This document shows positions 37,242 through 45,871 of a DNA stretch of 64,000 nt, piece after piece (within the stretch, counting starts at the first letter, position 1; the number at the start of each line of letters is the position of its first letter). The position numbers and the translations under genes are program-made. The stretch is taken from NCBI GenBank assembly GCA_963716235.1, contig CAVQTE010000018.1:1-64000 (forward strand), in the 5' to 3' direction. Below the pieces are notes generated by a model that was given only the letters and a program-made list of their open reading frames with translations, was not told where the DNA came from and searched no databases. This DNA comes from Sva-07 sp963716235. Lineage in GTDB: Bacteria > Actinomycetota > Acidimicrobiia > Acidimicrobiales > Ilumatobacteraceae.

Positions 37242-38036
37242 TCAGCCGCCCAGGCCGCCGGTGCCGAGCAGGGTGCCGTCTGCTGCGTATGCATCGACAC
37301 GTTCGAGTACGTCCATCGTTGGCGGGGCATCGAGCGGCGACGCGGATTCGCCTGGGGGCGGTGGCGCGGTGAAGGGTAGGTCGGCGAGGACGACGAAGTA
37401 GCCGTCGGAGGAGGTGACCTCAACGTTGACGGTCCCGATGTTCATCACAATGTCGACGGCGACTGTGCCTGCCGGTGCTTGTCCGAAGAAGTTGAAGTGG
37501 CCGAGCCCGGTTCCGTCTCGGGGGTCGGCGGTGAATGTGTAGTTGGCCCACGGCACCTGCGGGTAGGCGTCTGCTCGGCTCATTGGGCCACATCCGCCGC
37601 CGCCGAATGCGGCGCCGTTCTCGAACAGGAGGTCAGCATGGGAGTTGGCGCCGTCCACCGTCCAGTACTCCACGGTGCGCCCGACGCTGCTGGTGCTCGC
37701 AACGAGGCGGGCGTTCTCGGAACCGATGTCGCACCTCGGCTCGAGATCGTCCACGAGTTTGGCCTGGTCCGAATTGAGCCGGTCAGCGACCACCGCGTAC
37801 GTGACCCCTGCACCGGTGGCGACAGCGGCTCCGACGACGAGGCCCGCGAACAGTTTCCGTCGGCGCCGTGTCGGCTTTGGTTGGACCGGTTGCGGTCCTT
37901 CGATAGTGGGGGTGCTGCTGTTCATCACGTTCTCCATGAGATCGGCTTCCCCAACCCGCAGGTCCAGTGATCGGACGTCGGTGTCGCTGTACATCGACTG
38001 CGCTACCAGTCGGTCGAGTTCTTCGTCATTCATCAC
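37242..38036 (-). CDS. Single-pass membrane protein, partner of the second ECF sigma factor
   Basis: The 264-residue protein has a cytoplasmic part of ~60 residues (MMNDEELDRLVAQSMYSDTD), a basic stop-transfer RRRRK and one helix (LFAGLVVGAAVATGAGVTYA, ~62-81). A beta-rich outer domain with two cysteines (LEPRCDIGSE; GGGGCGPMSR) and a Pro-rich segment (TAPPPPGESA) follows. Its ATG overlaps the sigma stop by 4 bp. The architecture matches an anti-sigma/sensor, although it shares no recognised domain with the one at 33510. Confidence 0.7.
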   Translation of the reverse strand: MMNDEELDRLVAQSMYSDTDVRSLDLRVGEADLMENVMNSSTPTIEGPQPVQPKPTRRRRKLFAGLVVGAAVATGAGVTYAVVADRLNSDQAKLVDDLEPRCDIGSENARLVASTSSVGRTVEYWTVDGANSHADLLFENGAAFGGGGCGPMSRADAYPQVPWANYTFTADPRDGTGLGHFNFFGQAPAGTVAVDIVMNIGTVNVEVTSSDGYFVVLADLPFTAPPPPGESASPLDAPPTMDVLERVDAYAADGTLLGTGGLGG

Positions 38037-38650
38037 TGGGCTCCTTGAGTTCCGTGGAAGCGGAGAGACTGGCTCTCTGTTGTTTCATGTCCGGCGCCGT
38101 CGGCGCGTTTCGCTTTCCTCGTGGATTTCTGCGACGTGCCCGTTGAGAGCGCCGACCGCAGCTTCCTGCGTGCTCGATGCAGGTGAGTGCGCACCGTGTT
38201 CTGCTTCATGTCGAGTACCACAGCGATCTCTGCCGGACTGAGTTGCTCTGCCGCGGTCAGGGTCAGCACTTCGTGTTCAACCGGGCTCAGCGACTTCATC
38301 GCCACGCTGACCTGGGCGGCCAGAGCCGGATCGGCTACCGACGGTTCTTCGAGCACGTCGTCGAGTTGAAAACGGAGCTTCTCAGCGAGGCATCGCTGCC
38401 GTCGGTGAGTGCGGTCACCGTTTGCAATGACATTGCGAGCAACGCCATAGAGCCACAGAATGGTTTCTGGTTCGTCCGGCACCACGCCGATTCGACGCCA
38501 CGCCGTCAACATCGTCTCGGCGACCACATCAGCGGCATCGGCCGGCGTTGCCGTGCGTCGCAGCGAATAGCCCAACAGTGCTCGCGTATGAGCTTCGTAC
38601 GCCGATCTGAACTTGTCTTCGTCGGGACTTTCCCGCACTGGAACCTCCAT
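38033..38650 (-). CDS. ECF sigma factor coupled to a membrane sensor
   Basis: Region 2 reads LLGYSLRRTATPADAADVVA and AWRRIGVVPDEPETILWLYG. Region 4 reads LSPVEHEVLTLTAAEQLSPA and DMKQNTVRTHLHRARRKLRS. The basic C-terminal tail (KSTRKAKRADG) is unusual. The 205-residue frame starts at ATG 38650. It overlaps the following membrane gene by 4 bp, the second such sigma-sensor pair within 5 kb. Confidence 0.88.
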   Translation of the reverse strand: MEVPVRESPDEDKFRSAYEAHTRALLGYSLRRTATPADAADVVAETMLTAWRRIGVVPDEPETILWLYGVARNVIANGDRTHRRQRCLAEKLRFQLDDVLEEPSVADPALAAQVSVAMKSLSPVEHEVLTLTAAEQLSPAEIAVVLDMKQNTVRTHLHRARRKLRSALSTGTSQKSTRKAKRADGAGHETTESQSLRFHGTQGAQ

Positions 38651-38871
38651 GTCGAACAGCTTGCTCTACGACATGTCCGCCAAGCCGGCCAGCGTTTCAA
38701 ACTTCTCGAATGGCTGGGCTCGCGTCGGGCACCTCCGCACCTCGAGACGCTCATATCTCGGTATGAATTCGACACACGACGCTGCTCAGGAACGCCACTT
38801 CTCGATGAGCGCGCTCGTCGACCAAAGGCGATCAGATCGACGACCAGAACGCTCCGTTTACATCCGTTTGA

Positions 38872-38962
38872 CCGGGGATTACCGGGCACCGCACTTGGGC
38901 CGTACCCGAGTGGGTGGGTCGACTGGTTGAGCGTGATTACCCCGAGCGTTATCGGGTGGCTC
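38872..38962 (+). repeat. Type A palindromic element
   Basis: It reads gggattaccgggcaccg, then a clean 8-bp hairpin cacttggg-ccgta-cccgagtg (38892-38912), then gtgattaccccgagcg and ttatcgggtggc. It is one of the best-preserved copies and lies between the sigma gene start and an SRPBCC fragment. Confidence 0.65.
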
Positions 38963-39137
38963 GATTTGAAGTCGAACCTTCGAGATACGCGCCGAGGTTC
39001 TCCAGCCACGAAGCCATTCCTGCCGGGTGGTCCTCGGCGGAGATGCCGTCGGATACGTGCCCTGCGGCGAACTTGACGAGCGTCCCACTGTCGGATGGGT
39101 GAACCCAAACGCCACGAGTCACACATGGCGAGGCCAC
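38949..39137 (-). pseudogene. C-terminal fragment of an SRPBCC (AHSA1-like) protein
   Basis: The 62-codon frame reads VWVHPSDSGTLVKFAAGHVS and then AGMASWLENLGAYLEG, the typical last strand and long C-terminal helix of AHSA1/START-fold proteins, which usually span 140-160 residues. No N-terminal half is visible upstream in any frame. The stop lies inside the neighbouring type A element, so this may be the tail of a truncated cassette. Confidence 0.5.
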
Positions 39138-39282
39138 GATTCGTGCGGTCGGTATCGGATGCCCCGATGGCCGAACAGCAACATCACGGGCCAGCTGGGC
39201 TGATTCGCCCGGCCCCGGCGAGCCTGACCAGTCCGAGACCGAACGCCAGAAGCACTCCTCAGGCTCGGGCTAGGTTGGCCAC

Positions 39283-39711
39283 GTGCCTGCCGGACCTGAA
39301 CTCGTCATCGTCGGGATGTTCGTCGCTGTCGCGGTTCTCGTCGTGCTCGTCGTGGCTGGCCCCTTCAAAGACAGATCCGGGCGATCGGATTCGGCTTCGA
39401 AGACGATCACGTTGCCTGAACGCGGTGATGCATGGCTGGCGAGAGTCGCAACCAGTCTGAGCGGTCTGCCAGCTCACCGAGTGGAGTGGCCGTCGGCGAC
39501 CACGCTGCAGCTGTATTGGACACGGCGGCCAGTGTGGACCTTCGTTGTTGCTGTGGTCTTCTTCCCGTTCGGGCTGGTCGCTCTGCTGATCACGACCACC
39601 CTGACCGGCACGTTTCGCGTCATTGAGACCGGTCCACCGGCCAAGGTCGAGGTCGCTGGTGACTTTTCCAACGTCGCTGTCGAGGTCGTCAACCGAGCCA
39701 TCCCGGACTGA
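39283..39711 (+). CDS. Hypothetical protein with two membrane segments
   Basis: The 142-residue product from GTG 39283 has an N-terminal helix (LVIVGMFVAVAVLVVLVVAG, residues 7-26) and a second one (TFVVAVVFFPFGLVALLITT, ~85-105), with soluble segments between and after (ITLPERGDAWLARVATSLSG). I recognise no family. Coherent hydrophobic periodicity and third-position GC support a real gene. It is a single-gene unit between type A elements at 38872 and 39887. Confidence 0.65.
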   Translation: MPAGPELVIVGMFVAVAVLVVLVVAGPFKDRSGRSDSASKTITLPERGDAWLARVATSLSGLPAHRVEWPSATTLQLYWTRRPVWTFVVAVVFFPFGLVALLITTTLTGTFRVIETGPPAKVEVAGDFSNVAVEVVNRAIPD

Positions 39712-39886
39712 CAACAGGCGGGCCGACCCGGACCCTGCGTATCCGAGCACAAACTCTGCGAAGGCCGATCACTCAGGGCTCCACCTCCCGGTCTGGCGAC
39801 CGTCCGCCCGTTCCAAGCCGAGCAGAGTCGAATCGCCCGTCGCTGGATCGCTCGTCAAGAAGCTTGGACACACGACGAGATGGTCT

Positions 39887-39974
39887 TGTGATTACGTGAC
39901 GCGGAACTTGGGCCGCAGTGTGGCGCACCGGGGCAGTTGCCGACCGGATTACTGCGCTCACGATATGTGTGGGC
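39887..39974 (+). repeat. Type A palindromic element
   Basis: Left arm gattacgtgacgcgg and right arm tgcgctcacgatatgtg are imperfect inverted repeats with one extra base in the right arm, and the central motif is acttgggccgc. It ends a cassette-like unit (39283-39711) after a gap of ~180 bp that holds no gene. Confidence 0.6.
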
Positions 39975-40077
39975 CTTACACAAGGATCGGCGATCGCCAT
40001 GCCGGAAGTCGGACACCACGTTAGGAGGGCTGACCGCCCACCTCTCCACCTCGAAGTGGTGACTACGATCGGTCTCA

Positions 40078-40227
40078 ATGACTACGCCGGTGCCGTCATC
40101 GGATCGGGTTCTCATCGGCTTGCTCATCGCCGGGCTGATCGCGTTCCGCGATCCGCGCCTGGTACTACTGAGACCCGTCGCGGTGGCGAGTGTCCCTCAC
40201 CGCCGGATCGGTGACGCGATTACGTGA
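40078..40227 (+). CDS. Possible 49-aa small protein ending inside a repeat arm
   Basis: From ATG 40078 the frame reads MTTPVPSSDRVLIGLLIAGL and ends GDAITstop, the stop being inside gcgattacgtgac, a type A left arm. A short hydrophobic stretch (VLIGLLIAGLIAF) is present. Small genes whose stop lies in the adjoining recombination site are common in integron cassettes, which is the only reason to consider it. There is no homology evidence. Confidence 0.3.
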   Translation: MTTPVPSSDRVLIGLLIAGLIAFRDPRLVLLRPVAVASVPHRRIGDAIT

Positions 40228-40297
40228 CTGTGAGTATCGGTGGTGCCGGTTGACGTGGTCGGTCAGTGTTGGTGCCCGTGGGTGAAGATGGGGTGCC

Positions 40298-40789
40298 GTG
40301 ACCGAGAATGCATTCGAGCCGCTCCCGTCGTGGTACGAGCCCACAGCGCAAGTCGCCACCGGGATCGTCTTCACTGACGAAGCGGGGCGCATTCTGCTGG
40401 TCAAGCCGACCTACAACGAGGTCTGGCACCTGCCTGGCGGCGTCGTCGAAGCCGGCGAGTCCCCGGCCGCTGCCGCCATCCGAGAAGTCAGAGAAGAGCT
40501 CGGGCTCGACGTCGAGGCACGACGCCTCCTGGGTGTCGACTATCGGCCGCCGACGCCCGGCGGGCGTGGGAGCGCGCTTCGGTTCGTGTTCGATGGCGGC
40601 GCGCTCACGCCGGCGCAGATCGCACGCATCGTGCTGCCTGCCGACGAGATTCGTGAATGGAGATACGTGGGCGTCGACGAGCTCGACGACTACGTGATTC
40701 CTGTCTTGGCAAGCCGCCTCAGGCACATGCTCGCCGGTCACGAATACCTCGAGGAAGGCAGACCCGTCAGACCACCGCCCGACGCTTGA
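40298..40789 (+). CDS. Nudix hydrolase
   Basis: The complete Nudix box lies near residues 46-68: GGVVEAGESPAAAAIREVRE, then ELGLD (GX5EX7REUXEEXGU). Nudix enzymes hydrolyse nucleoside diphosphates linked to another group. The 163-residue length is normal and the substrate cannot be deduced. GTG 40298 gives MTENAFEPLPSWYEPTAQVA. It faces a convergent HIT gene, and the two form one unit between repeat elements at ~40210 and 41409. Confidence 0.92.
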   Translation: MTENAFEPLPSWYEPTAQVATGIVFTDEAGRILLVKPTYNEVWHLPGGVVEAGESPAAAAIREVREELGLDVEARRLLGVDYRPPTPGGRGSALRFVFDGGALTPAQIARIVLPADEIREWRYVGVDELDDYVIPVLASRLRHMLAGHEYLEEGRPVRPPPDA

Positions 40790-40877
40790 CAACGCAGGTC
40801 CAAGCATGCGCCCTCAAGGCGACAGATCCGGCGAGATTGCGCGCGGATTTTGTGGAGTACAGATCACCGATGCGGCC

Positions 40878-41330
40878 TCAGGGCTTCGGCCAGGCCTGTC
40901 GCAGCAGGCCTGCTCGGTGATGAAGTTCGTCCGTGTCAGCGAGGCTGCCCCTGGAGCCGTAGAAACGATCATCTCGCCATCGTGGGACGACGTGCACGTG
41001 GTAGTGCCAGACGTCTTGGTTGCCGTCGGGCTCGTTGTGTTGACGCGTGGAAACGCCGTCGCAGCCGAATGCCGCCTTCATGGCGACGGCCGCCGAGCGA
41101 ACGGCTCGCTGAATTGGCGTCCCGAGCTCGACTGGGAGGTCGTAGACGTTTTCGTGGTGATCGTTCGGGATGACCAGCACCGCACCTGGGTTCCTCGGCC
41201 ACCACTTCGGGTTCATCTTCACAAAGACGAGTTCGTCGCGATGAATAAACTCGAGCGGGAAGTCAGACGCCCCTGTTGTCAGATTCCGACAGAAGGGACA
41301 CTGGTAGCCAGGAAGCTCGTGGTTGTACAC
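40878..41330 (-). CDS. HIT-family protein (histidine triad)
   Basis: The histidine triad HYHVHVV is near residue 110, preceded by GAVLVIPNDHHENVYDL. An N-terminal zinc-like pair CPFC sits near residue 11, typical of bacterial HIT proteins. HIT enzymes hydrolyse nucleotide phosphoramidates or AP4A-type dinucleotides, which would complement the adjacent Nudix hydrolase. Length is 150 residues from ATG 41330. Confidence 0.92.
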   Translation of the reverse strand: MYNHELPGYQCPFCRNLTTGASDFPLEFIHRDELVFVKMNPKWWPRNPGAVLVIPNDHHENVYDLPVELGTPIQRAVRSAAVAMKAAFGCDGVSTRQHNEPDGNQDVWHYHVHVVPRWRDDRFYGSRGSLADTDELHHRAGLLRQAWPKP

Positions 41331-41408
41331 GCTGTCATCTTCGTCGACCGACCGAGGGCGTACGAGCCCCGAGGGAGCCCGTTGGTGTCCAAGAGCGCCC
41401 CGGCCACC

Positions 41409-41495
41409 GCGACTATGCAGTGCTCGGCTTGGGCCGCGGTGCGGCGCGTTTGGAGTCGTCAGGCCCGGGTTATCGAGTGCCGGTTATGGCGTGCC
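41409..41495 (+). repeat. Type A palindromic element
   Basis: Left arm gactatgcagtgctcggc-ttgggccgc; right arm gggttatcgagtgccggtta. The arms pair imperfectly (agtgctcg versus cgagtgcc). It ends 27 bp before the methyltransferase GTG. Confidence 0.6.
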
Positions 41496-41521
41496 TCAAC
41501 CGGCACTCTCGAGAGTGTGCG

Positions 41522-42329
41522 GTGGACCAAGATGGGACGGTGTCGTTGAACCGGCCCACGCAGTACGCCTCTGACGGCAACCTCCGGGCGCGTCAGCGCC
41601 TCTGGGAGCATCAGCAGCCGCGTTTCGATCTGGTGTCGTGGGTACTCGAGCTCGCGGGGCTGAGCCCGGGGTCGACGAATCGAGTTCTGGACGTCGGCTG
41701 TGGCAATGGGTTGTACCTGGCGCAACTGCGGTTGTGGAGCATCACGACCATTGGCTGCGATCTCTCGCAAGGAATGCTCGCTTCCGCTCGTGCCACGGAG
41801 CAGAACCTCGTGAACGCGGACGTGACCCGGCTGCCCTTTCCGTCGTCGGTGTTCGACGTCGTTCTCGCCCCGCACATGCTGTACCACGTCGCCGACCGGG
41901 CAGCGGCGGCGTTGGAGATGCGGCGTGTGACGCGACCAGGCGGACGGTGCGTGGTCGTCACGAATGGTGTCGAGCACATGCGATCTCTCCGCTCGTTGGT
42001 CGAATCCGCAGTACGAGCGGCGACGCCCGGCTGGGACATGCGTGATCCGTCGACCCGCACGTTCTCGCTCGACAATGGTGAGGATCAACTCCGCTCGGCG
42101 TTCACGGAGGTCACACGCTGTTCGCGCCACCGGTGCGGCGCCAGTCGTAGTCACCGACGCTGCGGTCGCCGCCGACTACGTGGCGAGCGTCAAGGATCAC
42201 TACCAAGCGGAGACCACTCGGCCGTGGTCGGGGGTCGTCGACGACGTGCGCAGGTCGGTGCAAGAACAGATCGATGCGAACGGTTCGTTCGTCGTCCAGG
42301 GCCAAAGCGGCGCATTCATCTGCAGCTGA
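41522..42329 (+). CDS. SAM-dependent methyltransferase (UbiE/type 11), frameshifted near the end
   Basis: Class I methyltransferase fold: motif I VLDVGCGNGLYLAQLR (~residue 60), GCDLSQGMLASA, VNADVTRLPFPSSVFDVVLA, HMLYHVADRAAAALEMRRV and RPGGRCVVVTNG. One extra base near 42115 moves the end into another frame, which continues VVVTDAAVAADYVASVKDHY to the stop at 42329. The GTG at 41522 is the first plausible start after the repeat element. The combined length of ~268 residues is normal for this group. Confidence 0.85.
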
Positions 42330-42350
42330 CCCAGCCGCTTAAGCCGGCAG

Positions 42351-42423
42351 CGGGATTACGTGACGCCGCAGTGGGGCCGTGGTGCAGTGCGCCAGGTGCT
42401 GAGGAGTACGTGATATCGGGCGC
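42351..42423 (+). repeat. Type A palindromic element
   Basis: Left arm gggattacgtgacgccgc, core agtggggccgtgg, right arm gagtacgtgatatcggg. The left arm is nearly identical to those at 39890 and 40219. It begins 22 bp after the methyltransferase stop. Confidence 0.6.
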
Positions 42424-42584
42424 AGAAGTGTGCGGCCTTCCGCGTTGTGCAACCGCCGCTGGCGCGAGTTCAGCTCGTCCGCACTACCGCTGGACGCCAA
42501 GGCGGTGACACGGGACGCGAACCCCGTCACGTTCCATTCGGGGAAAGTCTCAAGCGGATCGCTCAGCCGCCGATGAATTGAGCG

Positions 42585-43907
42585 ATGCTCACGCCGGATC
42601 GTGTGGTTCATGCCTTGGAGCGCGCGCTCTTGGTCGTACCTGAGGATGCCGACTTGCGGTCTCAACTCGTGGCGATCCTTGCCGATCTTGGGCGGTACAG
42701 CGATGCGTTCAGCGTGGCACTCGAAGGGCTCGGTCACCATCCAGATCACCCGGGCCTGCTCGACATGGCGATCCGTTGCGGACGTGAGTTGGGCGAGGAC
42801 GTGTCGGGCTACGAACGCATCGCACGAGCCTTGAGCATGATCGACGCGCACGATACGTCTTGGCCGCAGCCGAGAAGCCCGGAACGCGCCTCACCGTGGC
42901 CACCGCCCGTGATCGACCCCGGCCATAGCGGGACCGCTGGAGACACGGCGGCACTGTCCGACATCGAGGAACTCCTGGTCCGTTGGTCGGCAACCGATGC
43001 GCCCGTCGAACCAGCCGTTGGCGAGCTGTCGCGGCCGGTCGTCACGCTGAAGGACGTGGGAGGGCTTCAAGCGGTGAAGGAGCGCCTTCAGAGTTCCTTC
43101 CTCGGTCCACTGCGGAATCCGGCACTGCAGGCGGCCTTTGGTAAGTCAGCGGGAGGTGGACTGCTGCTTTGGGGCCCGCCCGGGTGTGGCAAGACGTTCA
43201 TCGCACGGGCATTGGCAGGTGAGCTGGAGGCGTCCTTCTATGAGGTCGGCCTCGACGATGTCCTCGACATGTATGTGGGGAACAGCGAACGCAGACTGGC
43301 AGCGATCTTCGATCACGCTCGTCGCTATGCGCCGTGCGTACTGTTCTTCGACGAACTCGACGCGCTCGGCATCAAGCGGAGCGAGTTGCGCCACGGGGGT
43401 GCAGCACTGCGCGGCGTGGTCAATCAGCTCCTCGCCGAACTCGATGGCGCGTCGACCAGGAATGACGGTGTCTACTTCCTCGGTGCGACGAACCACCCGT
43501 GGGACCTCGATCCGGCGCTCGTCCGTCCCGGACGATTCGACCGACGAATGCTCGTGCTCCCTCCTGATTTGGAAGCTCGCCGGCACATCTTCGAGCTGCA
43601 CCTTCGCGACCGCCCGACGGCCACGGATGTGGACGCGCACCAGCTCGCCAAACGCAGCGACTCGTACTCCGGCGCCGACGTCCGACTCGTCTGTGATGAC
43701 GCAACCGAGATGGCGATGGTCGAGTCGGCGGCGAAGGGTCGCGTGATCCCGATCACGCAAGATCAGCTGCTCAGCAGTCTTCAGAGCGTTCAGCCCAGCA
43801 TCGGTCCCTGGATGGAGGTTGCTCGCCAATACGCAGCGTTCGGGAACGGCGATGGCGGGCTCGATGAACTCCTTGATTATCTGCGGCGGGAAGGACGGCG
43901 GCGATGA
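42585..43907 (+). CDS. AAA+ ATPase (Cdc48/FtsH-like module) with an N-terminal TPR-like region
   Basis: This 440-residue protein pairs an N-terminal helical repeat region (residues 1-85: PEDADLRSQLVAILADLGRY) with one AAA domain: Walker A LWGPPGCGKTFIARALAG (~210), Walker B CVLFFDELDALG (~265), and sensor/SRH NHPWDLDPALVRPGRFDRR with arginine fingers. It lacks a protease or nuclease domain. Its stop overlaps the next gene as ATGA, so the two products are made together. Such pairs could form a remodelling machine at the membrane. Confidence 0.88.
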   Translation: MLTPDRVVHALERALLVVPEDADLRSQLVAILADLGRYSDAFSVALEGLGHHPDHPGLLDMAIRCGRELGEDVSGYERIARALSMIDAHDTSWPQPRSPERASPWPPPVIDPGHSGTAGDTAALSDIEELLVRWSATDAPVEPAVGELSRPVVTLKDVGGLQAVKERLQSSFLGPLRNPALQAAFGKSAGGGLLLWGPPGCGKTFIARALAGELEASFYEVGLDDVLDMYVGNSERRLAAIFDHARRYAPCVLFFDELDALGIKRSELRHGGAALRGVVNQLLAELDGASTRNDGVYFLGATNHPWDLDPALVRPGRFDRRMLVLPPDLEARRHIFELHLRDRPTATDVDAHQLAKRSDSYSGADVRLVCDDATEMAMVESAAKGRVIPITQDQLLSSLQSVQPSIGPWMEVARQYAAFGNGDGGLDELLDYLRREGRRR

Positions 43908-44791
43908 CGCCGGAGCTCAACTCCACGATCGTTCACCTTCTCGATCGCAATCCGGCGGCCGCCACGGCCCTGGCGCGAGAAGCTCTGGTGGCCGACCCTG
44001 AAGACATCGCACTACGCAGCCTCCTTGCGGTCGCACTCGCGGAGTCCGGTCAACACGATGAAGCCATAGTGATTGCGCAGCAAGCGATCCAGGCCGAACC
44101 CGGATCGCCCATGCATTGGGTTGCACTCGCCAAGATCTACCGCGCCGCGGATCGCAGCCAAGAAGCCATCGACGCTGCGCGACGTGCCGTAGAGCTCGAT
44201 CCGACGGATTCGTTCGTGTGGTACGCGTACGGCCGAACACTGCTAGGACGGCTTGACACCGGCGTCGGAGACAGCGGGGAGCGCAGCCAGCTACTTGCAT
44301 GCGCGAGACACGCCGCAACACAGGCGCTGGAACTCGACCCAGCCTGGGCCGAGTCGCACATCTTGGCCGCAGACGTCCACAACTCCGGTCGCGAGTGGCG
44401 CGCAGCGCTCGAGTCCTCGCAACGTGGACTCTCGCTCGAACCGATGAACGCAATGGGGCACCGAGCAGCGGGCCAGGCCTTGCTCGGGCTAGGGCGTCGC
44501 CGGGAGGCTGGCAACCACCTACTTCAGGCGGGTCATTTGAATCCCCGCCTCAAAGATCCAGCCCACTTGCTCATCTCAACGCGAGGTCGGGGCGCCACGA
44601 TCTGCTTCCTGCTCGCTCTGACGGGCATGGCTGTTCTCGCCCTTGCCGTGGGCGCCCCTCCCGTCGCCGTGCTCATACCCACAGTGCTCATCGCACTCTC
44701 GACGTTGCCCCGACTCTGGCTCAGGCGGGGACAGTTCTCCCGCGACGCCCGATCAGCGCGCCGCTCCCTGATCGCGACAACGAAGCACTAG
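43904..44791 (+). CDS. TPR protein with C-terminal membrane hairpin, partner of the AAA+ ATPase
   Basis: The 295-residue product has tandem TPRs from residue ~10 to ~200 (repeat core A..LAE.G.HDEAI..A..A...P, as in LAVALAESGQHDEAIVIAQQ and IYRAADRSQEAIDAARRAVE). Two membrane segments follow near 230-270 (GATICFLLALTGMAVLALAV; VLIPTVLIALSTL), then a basic tail. It starts inside the stop of the ATPase gene. It probably recruits the ATPase to the membrane or presents substrates. No known system is recognised. Confidence 0.85.
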   Translation: MTPELNSTIVHLLDRNPAAATALAREALVADPEDIALRSLLAVALAESGQHDEAIVIAQQAIQAEPGSPMHWVALAKIYRAADRSQEAIDAARRAVELDPTDSFVWYAYGRTLLGRLDTGVGDSGERSQLLACARHAATQALELDPAWAESHILAADVHNSGREWRAALESSQRGLSLEPMNAMGHRAAGQALLGLGRRREAGNHLLQAGHLNPRLKDPAHLLISTRGRGATICFLLALTGMAVLALAVGAPPVAVLIPTVLIALSTLPRLWLRRGQFSRDARSARRSLIATTKH

Positions 44792-44808
44792 GCGAGGCAG
44801 CCCAGAGA

Positions 44809-44868
44809 GAGCGATAATCCCGGACCGGAACGCTCCGCTCCGCGCCGCACCGCCGGCGATATGCGCAC
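44809..44868 (+). repeat. Type A palindromic element, strong pairing
   Basis: Left arm gcgataatcccggaccgg and right arm ccgccggcgatatgcgc form a near-perfect inverted repeat with two or three bulged bases. It starts 18 bp after the TPR gene stop. The inner sequence ggaacgctccg recurs at 61504. Confidence 0.65.
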
Positions 44869-44914
44869 GTGAACTGCAACAGTTCGCCGGATCGCATCGT
44901 GGTATCATGATGTC

Positions 44915-45124
44915 ATGGCCAAGCAGACCACCGTTCGGTTGCCCGACGAACTCGCCGACGACGCAGAAGCTGTTGCGCGAGTCCGAGGCGAGAGCGTCAA
45001 CCAGCTCATCATCGACGCACTCGCCGCCGAGATCGAACGAGTCCGCTCCGACGACGACTTCACCGCCCGCGCCAAGAAACTGCTCGAGCGTGACCGGGAG
45101 ATCCTCGACCGCCTCGCCAAGTGA
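44915..45124 (+). CDS. Ribbon-helix-helix antitoxin
   Basis: The 69-residue protein opens MAKQTTVRLPDELADDAEAV, a ribbon-helix-helix (CopG/Arc) DNA-binding unit, followed by a charged C-terminal helix (RAKKLLERDREILDRLAK) that would bind the toxin. It overlaps the doc-like gene by 4 bp (GTGA). An atcatgat palindrome 10 bp upstream of its ATG may be its operator. Confidence 0.88.
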   Translation: MAKQTTVRLPDELADDAEAVARVRGESVNQLIIDALAAEIERVRSDDDFTARAKKLLERDREILDRLAK

Positions 45125-45522
45125 CCCGCTATCTCAGCCTCGCTGAGTTCTGGTACCTCGCCGAGCACGTCACTGGCATCAACGCCGCAACCCTCATCAA
45201 GGCCAGCCGCGTCGAGCTCGCCGACTCCGCACTGCACGCACCGCAAGCCGGCTTCGGCGACACCGACTTCTACCCCGACGTGTACGACAAGGCCGCAGTG
45301 CTCGCGTGTCGGATCGCGTGGAATCACCCGCTGCCCGACGGCAACAAGCGAGCAGCATGGGCCTGTCTCGTGCTGTTCATCGACCTCAACGACGGGTCAT
45401 GGAACGACGAGCAACCCGAAACCGACGACGCCGTCGAAGCAATGCTCGCCGTCGCAGCACGCGAGGTCGACGAGACCTGGCTCGCGAACTGGCTTCGCGA
45501 GCGGGTCACCTTTCGAACCTGA
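45121..45522 (+). CDS. doc: Doc-type Fic-fold toxin
   Basis: The Fic/Doc motif HPLPDGNKRAAWACL is near residue 61. Doc enzymes are kinases of EF-Tu, with HxFx(D/N)(A/G)NK in place of the AMPylating Fic motif. The 133-residue length matches Doc, and the adjacent antitoxin is RHH-type rather than Phd. GTG 45121 lies in the antitoxin stop. Confidence 0.88.
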   Translation: MTRYLSLAEFWYLAEHVTGINAATLIKASRVELADSALHAPQAGFGDTDFYPDVYDKAAVLACRIAWNHPLPDGNKRAAWACLVLFIDLNDGSWNDEQPETDDAVEAMLAVAAREVDETWLANWLRERVTFRT

Positions 45523-45536
45523 GTCCAGACGCCGCT

Positions 45537-45592
45537 CGGTAATCCCGCTTCGAAAGTGCTCGTGACGAGCGCGCTTCCGGCGAAGGCAGTCA
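45537..45592 (+). repeat. Type A-like palindromic element
   Basis: ggtaatcccgcttcg...gcgcttccggcgaagg, enclosing the hairpin gtgctcg-tga-cgagcgc. It begins 15 bp after the doc stop. The following aggccaacgcccaccgcata is also found before the type B copies at 61595 and 63279. Confidence 0.5.
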
Positions 45593-45639
45593 CCTTCTCG
45601 AGGCCAACGCCCACCGCATAATCACTGTCGACCGGCGTT

Positions 45640-45736
45640 GCCCGGTTGAGGACCGGCATCTGAGACATCCGACGAATAGTTCCGACCGGCGTCGAACGCG
45701 ACAAGCCGTGTCCGGCGGGCGTGCCCCTATCGGACG
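45640..45736 (+). repeat. Type B repeat (res-like), complete
   Basis: It begins cccggttgaggaccggcatc, has gagacatccgacgaa and gtcgaacgcgacaagcc in the middle, and ends cccctatcggac. Three inverted pairs of ~9-bp half-sites can be drawn. It is followed at once by ttgactacgggctgctcgg, a type A-like left arm. Confidence 0.65.
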
Positions 45737-45871
45737 CGGGCGGCCCTTGACTACGGGCTGCTCGGTCTGGATCGATGTGGACGTGATGCTGCGCGTGGTC
45801 CGGTTGGATGGTCGTGATGACGAGGGCCGAACTCGAGCGGTCGCGTCGTCGTCGCGAATGGACCGAGGGGC

